A stretch of DNA of 10,337 nucleotides from Hyphomonas sp. (GTDB lineage Bacteria; Pseudomonadota; Alphaproteobacteria; Caulobacterales; Hyphomonadaceae): assembly GCA_003486945.1 (NCBI GenBank), contig DNFL01000105.1:532-10868 (forward strand), in the 5' to 3' direction. The notes beneath the pieces are model-generated. The model saw nothing but the letters and a program-made list of their open reading frames with translations, did not search any database and had not been told where the DNA came from. A program made the translations under genes and the position numbers. Positions 1-5,877 of the stretch are shown one piece after another (position 1 is the first letter of the stretch; the number at the start of each line of letters is the position of its first letter).

Positions 1-877
1 CCACCGACAGGCGCAGCCCCGCCAGCAACAGCGCGCCGCCCGCGCCGATGGCCGCAGCCTCCGTAGGCGGAGCAATCCCGCCGAGGATCGATCCAAGCAC
101 CGCCACGATCAGCGTCAACGGCGCGCCAAGGCCGATGGCCACCTGCTTCAGTGTCAGCGGCGGCACACTGTCATCGCGCTGCGCCACAGGGCAGGAGGCA
201 GGCCGGAAGATCGCCATCGCCGCCACCCAGGCAAGATAGAACAGCACAAGCAGCAGGCCCGGGATCAGCGCGCCGGCAAACAGGTCGCCGACCGAGACGA
301 CCGCAGAGCCCGCGCCGGTTCGCAGGCTCGCCTGGCTCGCCGCGTTGGAAATCGCGTCCGCCAGAAGGATCAGCACAATGGAGGGCGGAATGATCTGCCC
401 GAGCGTGCCGGAGGCCGCGATGGTGCCGGTGGCAAGACGCGGATCATATCCCTGCCGCAGCATCGAGGGCAGGGCGATCAGCGTCATGGTGATCACGGTC
501 GCGCCGACGATGCCGGTCGATGCCGCGAGCAACGTGCCGACAAGGATCACCGCAAAGCCAAGCCCGCCGCGCACTCCGGTCAACAGCCGGCTCGCAATCG
601 TCAGCAGGTCCTCCGCCACGCGCGAGCGTTCGAGGATCACCCCCATCAGCACGAACAAAGGCACCGCAATCAGCGTCTGGCTCTGCATGATCGAGCCGCC
701 TTCGATCCGGCTCGGGAAGGCTTTCAGGAACGTGTCCGGAAACACGCCGAGCGCGATGCCGATCAGCGCGAAGATCAGCGCCACGCCGCCCAGCGTCAGC
801 GCCACCGGATAGCCCGCAAGCAGGCCGCCGAGCGCGACGATGAACATCGTGATGGCGAGAATGGCTTCAAGCTCCAT
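1..877 (-). CDS. dctM: TRAP transporter large permease DctM (partial, 3' end outside window)
   Basis: This is the large membrane subunit of a tripartite ATP-independent periplasmic (TRAP) transporter, the Na+-coupled channel of the inner membrane. Reading leftward from ATG at 877, 292 codons stay open to the window edge; the family is usually about 430 residues, so roughly the last third is missing. The protein is strongly hydrophobic. Family-typical stretches are visible: PLFVLMG near residue 90, STGIVGATVITMTLIALPSML, then ASGTLGQIIPPSIVLILLADA (the conserved LGxxIPPS signature), GDLFAGALIPGLLL and PPTEAAAIGA. A GGAGG ribosome site (887-891) lies 9 nt before the start, inside the end of dctQ. 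The gene overlaps dctQ by 11 bp, so the two are translationally coupled. It is of the FcbT2/mannitol-chloroaromatic type by resemblance; the substrate is set by the binding protein, not this subunit. Confidence 0.95.
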   Translation of the reverse strand, partial: MELEAILAITMFIVALGGLLAGYPVALTLGGVALIFALIGIALGVFPDTFLKAFPSRIEGGSIMQSQTLIAVPLFVLMGVILERSRVAEDLLTIASRLLTGVRGGLGFAVILVGTLLAASTGIVGATVITMTLIALPSMLRQGYDPRLATGTIAASGTLGQIIPPSIVLILLADAISNAASQASLRTGAGSAVVSVGDLFAGALIPGLLLVLFYLAWVAAMAIFRPASCPVAQRDDSVPPLTLKQVAIGLGAPLTLIVAVLGSILGGIAPPTEAAAIGAGGALLLAGLRLSV

Positions 878-1535
878 GGCCGCTCGCCTCCGCATCTGCG
901 GCAGGCTCTGCCGGGGGCAGGGCGCCGGTCAGGCGCAGCGCGGCCTTCAGGCTTTCCGACAGGCCCTGCGCCATCAGCAGCACGGCAAAGGCGGGTACCA
1001 TCGTCTTGAACAGGAAGAGGATCGGCAGGCCGTCAGACTCGCGCGAGCCTTCCAGCAGCATCCAGCTGCGCGCAAGGCCGGTCTCGCTGGTGGTGATGAT
1101 CCGTACACAGACCGGGAAGAGGAAAAGGTAGGCGCCCGCCAGTTCGATCCAGTTGCGCCCCGCTTCGCCAAAGCGCGGGCGCAGGATATCGACGCGCACA
1201 TGCGCCCCGTCCCGCAGCGCCGCAGCCCCGCCCAGCATGAACATCGCAGCAAAGGCATACATCACGATTTCGCTGAGCCAGGTGTAGGAGAGGCCGAATG
1301 CATAGCGCAGCACCACCACGGCCAGCTGCGCGAAGATCAGCACCGCGCCCGCAAACATCGCCGCGCCGAGCGCCGTGCCCGTGATCCGGTCGATCAGCGC
1401 GATCACACGCTTCGCAACGCCGTCCAGCAGGCCCGGCACCGCCAGCGCCAGAAGCGGCAGAGCGAACAGGGGTAGCGAAGCAAAGCCTGCCCATTTGAAC
1501 ACAGTGCCCATCGCGCCAAGAAGCTGCGGATCCAT
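867..1535 (-). CDS. dctQ: TRAP transporter small permease DctQ
   Basis: This is the small membrane subunit of the TRAP transporter, pairing with DctM in the inner membrane (222 aa). The DctQ core is clear: a helix at about 54-78 ending VVVLRYAFG, then W86-L-S-E89, a helix at 87-107 and the motif GGAAALRDGAHVRVDIL at 102-118, with further helices near 130-149 and 172-190. DctQ usually has four helices in 160-190 residues. Here an additional hydrophobic segment (about 16-36, rich in Leu, Ala and Pro) precedes the core, giving five. An internal GTG at 1404-1406 could make a shorter, classical protein, but no good ribosome site precedes it, so the ATG at 1535 is kept. The gene starts 13 bp after the dctP stop and overlaps dctM by 11 bp, a compact operon. 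Confidence 0.93.
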   Translation of the reverse strand: MDPQLLGAMGTVFKWAGFASLPLFALPLLALAVPGLLDGVAKRVIALIDRITGTALGAAMFAGAVLIFAQLAVVVLRYAFGLSYTWLSEIVMYAFAAMFMLGGAAALRDGAHVRVDILRPRFGEAGRNWIELAGAYLFLFPVCVRIITTSETGLARSWMLLEGSRESDGLPILFLFKTMVPAFAVLLMAQGLSESLKAALRLTGALPPAEPAADAEASGHGA

Positions 1536-1548
1536 TGCCGGCGCCCCG

Positions 1549-2658
1549 CTACTTGCCGAGCGCGCGGGCGGTGTAATACGCGCCGTCGGAAGTGCCCGCC
1601 CAGCCGCGCATCAGCTTCAGCGAGCGCTCGAAGCTCTCATAGATCCGTTTCTCGATGCCGTCCTTGCCGCTCGCCGCGCGCACATCGAACGCCGCTTCCG
1701 ACATCCGCTTCACCACTTCCTCCGGGAACGAACGAAGCTGCGTGCCATGCTCGCGCACAAGCAGGTCGAGATGAACGGAGTTCTGGTAAGTGAACTCGCC
1801 GAGCGCAATATGATTACAGGCTGCGCAGGCGGCCTTCAGGATCTCCTGTTCGCTCGGGATCAGGCTGTCCCAGACCTGCCGGTTGATGCCGACCGCAAGG
1901 CTCGCGCCCGGTTCATGGAAGCCGGGGCCGTAATAGTAGGGCGCCTCGCGGTGGAAGCCGAGCGCATAGTCATTCCACGGGCCCACCCATTCGGCCGCAT
2001 CAATCGCGCCCGTCTGCAGCGCCTGATAGATCTCGCCGCCCGCCAGCGCGATGGAAGCCCCGCCCAGCGCGCGCAGCACTTCGCCGCCTTGTCCCGGAAT
2101 ACGCATCTTCAGGCCGACGAAATCGTTCAGTGTGCGGATTTCTCTGCGGAACCAGCCACCCATCTGGTGACCGGTATTCGCGCCCTGCAAGGACTTGATG
2201 CCGAACTGGCCGGCAAGTTCGTCCCAGAGTTCCTGCCCGCCGCCGAAATCAATCCAGCCCATAATCTCCTGCGCCGTCATGCCGAACGGCACGGCGGTGA
2301 AGAAGGGAAACCCGGTGGACTTCGCGGTCCAGTAATAATCCGCGCCGTGATACATGTCGGCCGAACCGTTGGCGACCGCATCGAAGCTCTCGAAAGGCGG
2401 TACCAGTTCGCCCGCGGCGAACACCTTTATCTCCATCAGCCCGTCAGACATCGTGAACACGAATTCGGACAGGCGCTCTGCCGCGCGTCCGAGGCCGGGC
2501 AGGCCCTTCGGCCAGGTGGTTACCATGTTGAAGCGGCGCCGACTGCGGCTGATCGCCGGGCCGGAAAGCGCCTCGCCGGACTTCGGATTCGCGAAGGTCG
2601 CCGCTGCGCCGGCTGCTCCAAGCAGCCCCGCGCCGACCAGATTGCGCCGGTTGATCAT
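1549..2658 (-). CDS. dctP: TRAP transporter substrate-binding protein DctP, TakP/FcbT1-like
   Basis: This is the periplasmic binding protein that captures the TRAP substrate and delivers it to DctQM (369 aa). The N-terminus has a twin-arginine signal (NRRNLVG followed by a Gly/Ala-rich hydrophobic run to about residue 23), so Tat export is likely. The mature part carries the pattern of TakP (the 2-oxo-acid binder of Rhodobacter sphaeroides) and related lactate binders: VTTWPKGLPGLG (46-57), AGELVPPFE (82-90), GADYYW (105-110), GLKMRIPGQGGEVL (182-195) with the carboxylate-binding arginine R186, and GGEIYQALQTGAIDAAEWVG (207-226) with E223-W224 of the ligand/cation site. A monocarboxylate or 2-oxo acid is therefore the probable ligand, which is inference. 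The GGGGAGG ribosome site (2666-2672) 7 nt before ATG fixes the start; an upstream ATG is closed at once by TGA. It is the first gene of the dctPQM operon, 57 bp after bpt. Confidence 0.94.
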   Translation of the reverse strand: MINRRNLVGAGLLGAAGAAATFANPKSGEALSGPAISRSRRRFNMVTTWPKGLPGLGRAAERLSEFVFTMSDGLMEIKVFAAGELVPPFESFDAVANGSADMYHGADYYWTAKSTGFPFFTAVPFGMTAQEIMGWIDFGGGQELWDELAGQFGIKSLQGANTGHQMGGWFRREIRTLNDFVGLKMRIPGQGGEVLRALGGASIALAGGEIYQALQTGAIDAAEWVGPWNDYALGFHREAPYYYGPGFHEPGASLAVGINRQVWDSLIPSEQEILKAACAACNHIALGEFTYQNSVHLDLLVREHGTQLRSFPEEVVKRMSEAAFDVRAASGKDGIEKRIYESFERSLKLMRGWAGTSDGAYYTARALGK

Positions 2659-2715
2659 GCCATTGCCTCCCCAGCTGCCGCCCGCCGGTCTTCTGCCGGT
2701 CAGGGGCCTTGCGGC

Positions 2716-3474
2716 TTACTCGTCGTCTCTCAAGAGCCGCCAGCGATCCCCGTCAAGCACTTCCAGCGGCTGGTAGCGGCGCTTGTAGGCCATCTTCGGG
2801 CTGCCCTTCACCCAATAGCCGAGATAGAGGTGGGGCAGGCCCAGCTCCTGCGCATGGCGAATGTGATCGAGGATCACATGATGGCCCAGGCTGCGGGCAT
2901 CCTTCTCGGGATCGAAGAAGGTGTAGACCATCGAGAACCCGTCGCGGAGAATGTCGGTGATCGAAGCGGCAACCAGCGGCGCGCTTTCTTCCAGCCCGTC
3001 GCGGTATTCGAAGATCAGGCTCTGCACCGGGCTGCCGCCGACCATGGCGACATAGTCCCGGTAGGTCATCTCCGACATGCCGCCATTGTCATGGCGATGC
3101 TTCACATAGGCTTTCAGCAGGCGGAACTGCTCGCGCGTCGCCTGCGAGGCGACCGGGCGGCGCACCAGGCCCTCATTCTTCGCCAACACCTTGCGGTCAT
3201 TGCGGCTGAAGGTGAACTCCCGCGTCGGCACGCGCACGCTGCGGCAGGCATTGCAGCGCAGGCAGGCGGGCCGGTAGGCAATCGACTGGCTGCGGCGGAA
3301 ACCCGACTGGCTCAGCGCATTATGCACCGCATCGGCTTCCGGAATGGCGAGATTTGTGAAGGCCTTGCGTTCCTTCCGGTCCGGCAAATAGGGGCAGGGA
3401 CTGGGGTTCGTCACATAGAACCTCAGCGACCGCTCAAGCCCGGCCGGTAACAGATGGGAATCCGTAAACTTCAT
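2716..3474 (-). CDS. bpt: Aspartate/glutamate leucyltransferase (arginyl-tRNA-protein transferase family)
   Basis: This is a cytosolic N-end-rule enzyme. Bacterial Bpt transfers Leu from Leu-tRNA to N-terminal Asp or Glu, creating a degron read by ClpS for ClpAP. The 252-aa protein fits the family length of about 240-260. The N-terminal domain shows RFYVTNPSPCPYLPDRKERK (18-37), then GFRRSQSIAYRPAC-x2-C-x2-C (58-77) with C27, C71, C74 and C77, the conserved cysteine set. The C-terminal GNAT-like domain carries DGFSMVYTFFDPE, SLGHHVILDHI and LYLGYWVKGSPKMAYKRRYQPLE, all hallmarks. The ATG at 3474 (MKFTDSH) is preferred. An in-frame TTG at 3510 would add 12 unconserved residues and has no better ribosome site. 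The gene is downstream of the motB terminator and upstream of dctP, so it may share a transcript with the TRAP genes; functional linkage is not implied. Confidence 0.93.
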   Translation of the reverse strand: MKFTDSHLLPAGLERSLRFYVTNPSPCPYLPDRKERKAFTNLAIPEADAVHNALSQSGFRRSQSIAYRPACLRCNACRSVRVPTREFTFSRNDRKVLAKNEGLVRRPVASQATREQFRLLKAYVKHRHDNGGMSEMTYRDYVAMVGGSPVQSLIFEYRDGLEESAPLVAASITDILRDGFSMVYTFFDPEKDARSLGHHVILDHIRHAQELGLPHLYLGYWVKGSPKMAYKRRYQPLEVLDGDRWRLLRDDE

Positions 3475-3543
3475 GTCTGTCGACGATACACTGCGCCGGG
3501 CCCGCGCCAATAGGCCAAATCAGGGGAGGTAGCCTCGCGCGGC

Positions 3544-3569
3544 AAAAAAGTCACACGGGCGTGGCCCGT
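3544..3569 (-). terminator. Probable Rho-independent terminator after motB
   Basis: On the minus strand, just after the motB stop, the sequence reads ACGGGC-CAC-GCCCGT, a perfect 6-bp GC-rich stem with a 3-nt loop. GTGAC and then six T residues follow. The U-tract starts 5 nt after the stem, farther than ideal, so efficiency may be moderate. It sits between motB and bpt on the same strand and would separate their transcripts. Confidence 0.65.
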
Positions 3570-3574
3570 TTGCA

Positions 3575-4264
3575 TCAACGAAGCTCGGACAGATGCACTT
3601 TCAGGCTAATCCGGCGGTTGCGAGCATTGTGCGGCTCGCCGGGATTCAGGGGCTGGGTATCCGCAAGGCCGGTCACCGCCCGCACCCTGCCATCCGCCAC
3701 CCCGCTCGCTGTCAGCAGGCGCCGGGCTTCATGCGCGCGGTCGGAGGAAAGCTCCCAATTAGAATATCCAGCCCCGGCCAGCCCGAAAGCGTCCGTATGA
3801 CCTTCAATGGACAAGGCGTTCGGCAGATCGGCCAGCGTCACCGCCGCCGCCTCCACCAGCGCCCGGCCTTCCAGCGTCAGGGCGCCGCGGGCGCTCTCGA
3901 ACAGGGGCCGGCCTTCGGTATCCACCAGGTCAATCCGCACCCCGTCTGGCTCCGCCGTCAGCACAACGCTCTCGCCGGCCGCCTTCAACACTTCGGAAAG
4001 GGTCAGCAGGCTGAAAAGGCGGTCCGCCTCCACCGGCACGTCCCCGGTGGTGGCAAGGGAGGTGTCGGCAGGGCGGGGCTTGAACTCGGCAGCAATGGCG
4101 GCGCGGCTTTCTGGGGAAACGCCGCTGACCAGCCACATCAACAGGAAGAAAGCCATCAGCGCCGTCAGGAAGTCGGCATACGCAATCTTCCACGTGCCCA
4201 TTTTACGGGCCGGGAAGGCGGGCATTCTGCCCGCACGTGTCCGGAGGGTTGTGGCGTGAGCCAT
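3575..4264 (-). CDS. motB: Flagellar motor stator protein MotB (OmpA-family, compact)
   Basis: MotB anchors the flagellar stator to peptidoglycan and, with MotA, carries the ions that drive rotation. The 229-aa protein has a basic N-terminus, then WKIAYADFLTALMAFFLLMW (25-44): the single membrane helix with D31, equivalent to the proton-accepting Asp32 of E. coli MotB. A linker of about 50 residues leads into an OmpA/MotB peptidoglycan-binding domain with SIEGHTD (152-158), NWELSSDRA (169-177) and NRRISLKV near the C-terminus. It is clearly shorter than E. coli MotB (308 aa), the loss being in the linker/plug region. AGGAC just before ATG (4262-4264) supports the start. motA is not adjacent; unlinked motA and motB are known in Caulobacter. 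Strict motif agreement makes MotB much more likely than a generic OmpA-domain protein. Confidence 0.9.
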   Translation of the reverse strand: MAHATTLRTRAGRMPAFPARKMGTWKIAYADFLTALMAFFLLMWLVSGVSPESRAAIAAEFKPRPADTSLATTGDVPVEADRLFSLLTLSEVLKAAGESVVLTAEPDGVRIDLVDTEGRPLFESARGALTLEGRALVEAAAVTLADLPNALSIEGHTDAFGLAGAGYSNWELSSDRAHEARRLLTASGVADGRVRAVTGLADTQPLNPGEPHNARNRRISLKVHLSELR

Positions 4265-4399
4265 TCGTCCTGGTCCTGTCCTTCTGACGGCACCGTCATC
4301 CCTATCAGGTCATGGTGAAACCCACGCTTCGGGCAGGGGTGGGATTTCGATGAAATTCGATCTATTGCGTCCGCAATCCCGTCCCAAAAGGAGACAGTC
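4265..4399. promoter_or_regulatory. Divergent intergenic region motB / oxidoreductase
   Basis: These 135 bp separate two divergent starts and must hold promoters for both genes. Visible structure includes the inverted repeat TGACGG-CA-CCGTCA at 4285-4298 near motB, the direct repeat TTCGAT at 4346-4351 and 4356-4361 (exactly 10 bp, one helical turn apart), and the inverted repeat ATTGCG-TC-CGCAAT at 4364-4377 close to the rightward gene. AAGGAG at 4388-4393 is the ribosome site of the rightward gene. No clear -35/-10 pair stands out. Confidence 0.5.
4364..4377. promoter_or_regulatory. Perfect inverted repeat, possible operator
   Basis: ATTGCG-TC-CGCAAT is a perfect 6+2+6 palindrome 22 bp upstream of the oxidoreductase ATG and 10 bp upstream of its AAGGAG site. 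Position and symmetry suit a repressor operator or a small hairpin in the leader. No regulator gene is in the window and I cannot assign a family, so the role is a guess. Confidence 0.35.
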
Positions 4400-5263
4400 A
4401 TGGCGCGCACCGCATTCCTCGGCCTTGGAGTTATGGGCTTTCACTTGGCCGGCCACCTGGCGCGGGCAGGCCATCAGGTTACCGTCTGGAACCGCTCGGC
4501 GGCGAAATCCGAAGCTTGGAAAGCCGTCCACCGGGGCGACATCGCCAAGGACCCCGCCGCCGCCGTATTCGGCGCCGAATACGTCCTGATGTGCCTCGGC
4601 GACGATCCGGACGTGCGCGCCGTGTTCGACGCCTTCGAGCCGAGCCTCGGCGCCGGCATGACCGTCATCGACCACACCACCGCCTCCGCCGGCCTCGCCC
4701 GCGATCTCGCCGTCCGCTGCAAGGCAAAGGGCGCTCGCTTCATCGACGCCCCGGTTTCCGGCGGCGAGGCGGGCGCGATCAATGGCAAGCTCACCATCAT
4801 GTGCGGCGGCGAGGAAACCGCCTTCGCAGCTGCCGAGCCGGTGATGAGCGCCTTCGCCCGCAAGATCACCCTCATCGGCGATACCGGCGCCGGCCAGCTC
4901 GCCAAGTCCGTCAACCAGATCTGCATCGCCGGAATCGTGCAGGGCCTCGCCGAGGGCCTGCACTTCGCCGAGAAAGCGGGGCTCGACGCTGCAAGAGTGA
5001 TCGAGGCGATCTCCGGCGGCGCGGCGCAGAGCTGGCAGATGGAAAACCGCTGGAAAACAATGACCGAAGGCAAGTTCGATTTCGGCTTCGCGGTCGACTG
5101 GATGCGCAAGGACCTGCGCATCACCCTCGACGCCGCCCGCGACACCGGCGCCAGCCTCCCCCTCACCGCCATGGTCGACCAGTACTACGCCGACGTCCAG
5201 GCAATGGGCGGCAACCGCTGGGATACGTCGAGCCTCATTGCGCGGTTGAACAGGACGCCCTAA
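4400..5263 (+). CDS. NAD(P)-dependent oxidoreductase, 3-hydroxyisobutyrate dehydrogenase family
   Basis: This is a beta-hydroxyacid dehydrogenase (287 aa, normal family length), a cytosolic enzyme that oxidises 3-hydroxy acids or reduces the matching semialdehydes. The N-terminal Rossmann fold has FLGLGVMGFHLAGHLARAGH (6-25), with the second strand ending VTVWNRS (27-33). R32 in place of an acidic residue suggests NADP(H) preference. The substrate-binding signature DAPVSGGEAGAINGKL lies at 116-131. The catalytic lysine is K169 in GAGQLAKSVNQ, with N172. AAGGAG 6 nt before ATG fixes the start. The family includes 3-hydroxyisobutyrate, tartronate-semialdehyde and succinic/glyoxylic-semialdehyde enzymes. 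The NADP-type fingerprint makes a true MmsB less certain, so no symbol is given. The DUF1801 gene follows after 26 bp, probably in one operon. Confidence 0.9.
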   Translation: MARTAFLGLGVMGFHLAGHLARAGHQVTVWNRSAAKSEAWKAVHRGDIAKDPAAAVFGAEYVLMCLGDDPDVRAVFDAFEPSLGAGMTVIDHTTASAGLARDLAVRCKAKGARFIDAPVSGGEAGAINGKLTIMCGGEETAFAAAEPVMSAFARKITLIGDTGAGQLAKSVNQICIAGIVQGLAEGLHFAEKAGLDAARVIEAISGGAAQSWQMENRWKTMTEGKFDFGFAVDWMRKDLRITLDAARDTGASLPLTAMVDQYYADVQAMGGNRWDTSSLIARLNRTP

Positions 5264-5289
5264 TCTTCCGTGATCGGAGGAGGGGATCC

Positions 5290-5730
5290 ATGGCCAAGGC
5301 AAAGTACGACCTGAAAACCAAAGCGACCGAAATCACGCCAAAGGATTTCATCGCCGCAATGGAAGACGGCCCGCGCAGGGCCGACGCTGAAACGCTGCTG
5401 AAATGGATGACGAAAGTCACCGGCCTGAAACCGAAAATGTGGGGCCCAAGCATCATCGGTTTCGGCCGTTATGCCTACACCTATGACAGCGGCCATTCCG
5501 GTGAAATGTGCATGACCGGCTTCAGCCCCCGCAAGGCGAACATGGTCCTCTACATCCTGCCGGGCTATACGGACATCTCCGACAAACTCGCCCGCCTCGG
5601 CAAACACAAGATCGGCAAGAGCTGCCTGTACATTAACAAACTCGCTGATGTGGACATGAAGGTGCTCGAAGAAATCGTCGAATTTGGCCTCGCGCACATG
5701 CGGAAGAATCATCAGACCTGGGATAAGTAG
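5290..5730 (+). CDS. DUF1801 domain-containing protein
   Basis: This is a small soluble protein of 146 aa with no signal peptide or membrane segment. Its centre matches the DUF1801 (YdhG/YdeI-like) pattern: MWGPSIIGFGRYAYTYDSGHSG, then MTGFSPRKANMVLYILPGY, and a C-terminal helical part with KLARLGKHKIGKSCLYINKL. The biochemical role of the family is not established. The fold is used in small stand-alone bacterial proteins, often next to metabolic genes. GGAGGAGGGG at 5276-5285 is a very strong ribosome site, 4-9 nt from ATG 5290, and decides the start. The frame is open far upstream through the preceding gene, but that is a shadow. With a 26-bp gap to the oxidoreductase, co-transcription is likely. 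Confidence 0.9.
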   Translation: MAKAKYDLKTKATEITPKDFIAAMEDGPRRADAETLLKWMTKVTGLKPKMWGPSIIGFGRYAYTYDSGHSGEMCMTGFSPRKANMVLYILPGYTDISDKLARLGKHKIGKSCLYINKLADVDMKVLEEIVEFGLAHMRKNHQTWDK

Positions 5731-5766
5731 GCCAGCCCCTCACTTCCCGCGCCGCTCAGGCGCGTG

Positions 5767-5849
5767 CCCCTCCTCTCCTGGAGGGAGAGGGGTTTGGGAC
5801 TCCGCCGTACGCGCAACGCAACACCTCTCCCATTCATGGGAGGTGAGGG
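5767..5849. repeat. Double-hairpin element between convergent genes (putative bidirectional terminator or dispersed palindromic repeat)
   Basis: The 147-bp gap between the DUF1801 gene and hemB holds two pyrimidine/purine-strand hairpins. Hairpin 1 (5767-5792) pairs CTCTCC with GGAGAG, extended imperfectly by CCCC/GGGG. Hairpin 2 (5822-5845) pairs CACCT-(ct)-CCCAT with ATGGGAGGTG, apart from a 2-nt bulge. The 3' arm of the first (GGGAGAGG, 5783-5790) is also complementary to CCTCTCCC of the second, so alternative pairing is possible. There is no strong T-tract, so Rho-independent termination is not typical. The look is that of dispersed intergenic palindromes of Alphaproteobacteria. Confidence 0.6.
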
Positions 5850-5877
5850 CAGCAATGCTCGCCGCTGCCGCACAAAT

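Noticed and set aside
840..1475. A 211-codon plus-strand open frame opposite dctQ
   Set aside because: It lies antisense to a membrane protein with clear DctQ signatures, has Gln/Arg/His-rich composition and no ribosome site.
2674..2705. Repeated GACCGGC between bpt and dctP considered as a terminator
   Set aside because: The two copies are in direct, not inverted, orientation and no T-tract follows, so no hairpin terminator is formed.
1375..3450. A 691-codon open frame on the plus strand opposite dctQ, dctP and bpt
   Set aside because: It is an antisense shadow of three well-supported genes. Its translation is rich in Arg, Ala and His with no domain, which is typical of the opposite strand of GC-rich coding DNA.
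4516..5289. Upstream extension of the DUF1801 frame by 258 codons
   Set aside because: The extension lies wholly over the oxidoreductase gene in another frame and is an Arg-rich shadow. The strong ribosome site at 5276-5285 and the family N-terminus place the start at 5290.
4310..5302. A 330-codon open frame on the minus strand opposite the oxidoreductase
   Set aside because: It is a shadow of a gene with clear catalytic motifs. The product is Gly/Ala/Val/Glu-rich with no recognisable domain, and it has no ribosome site.
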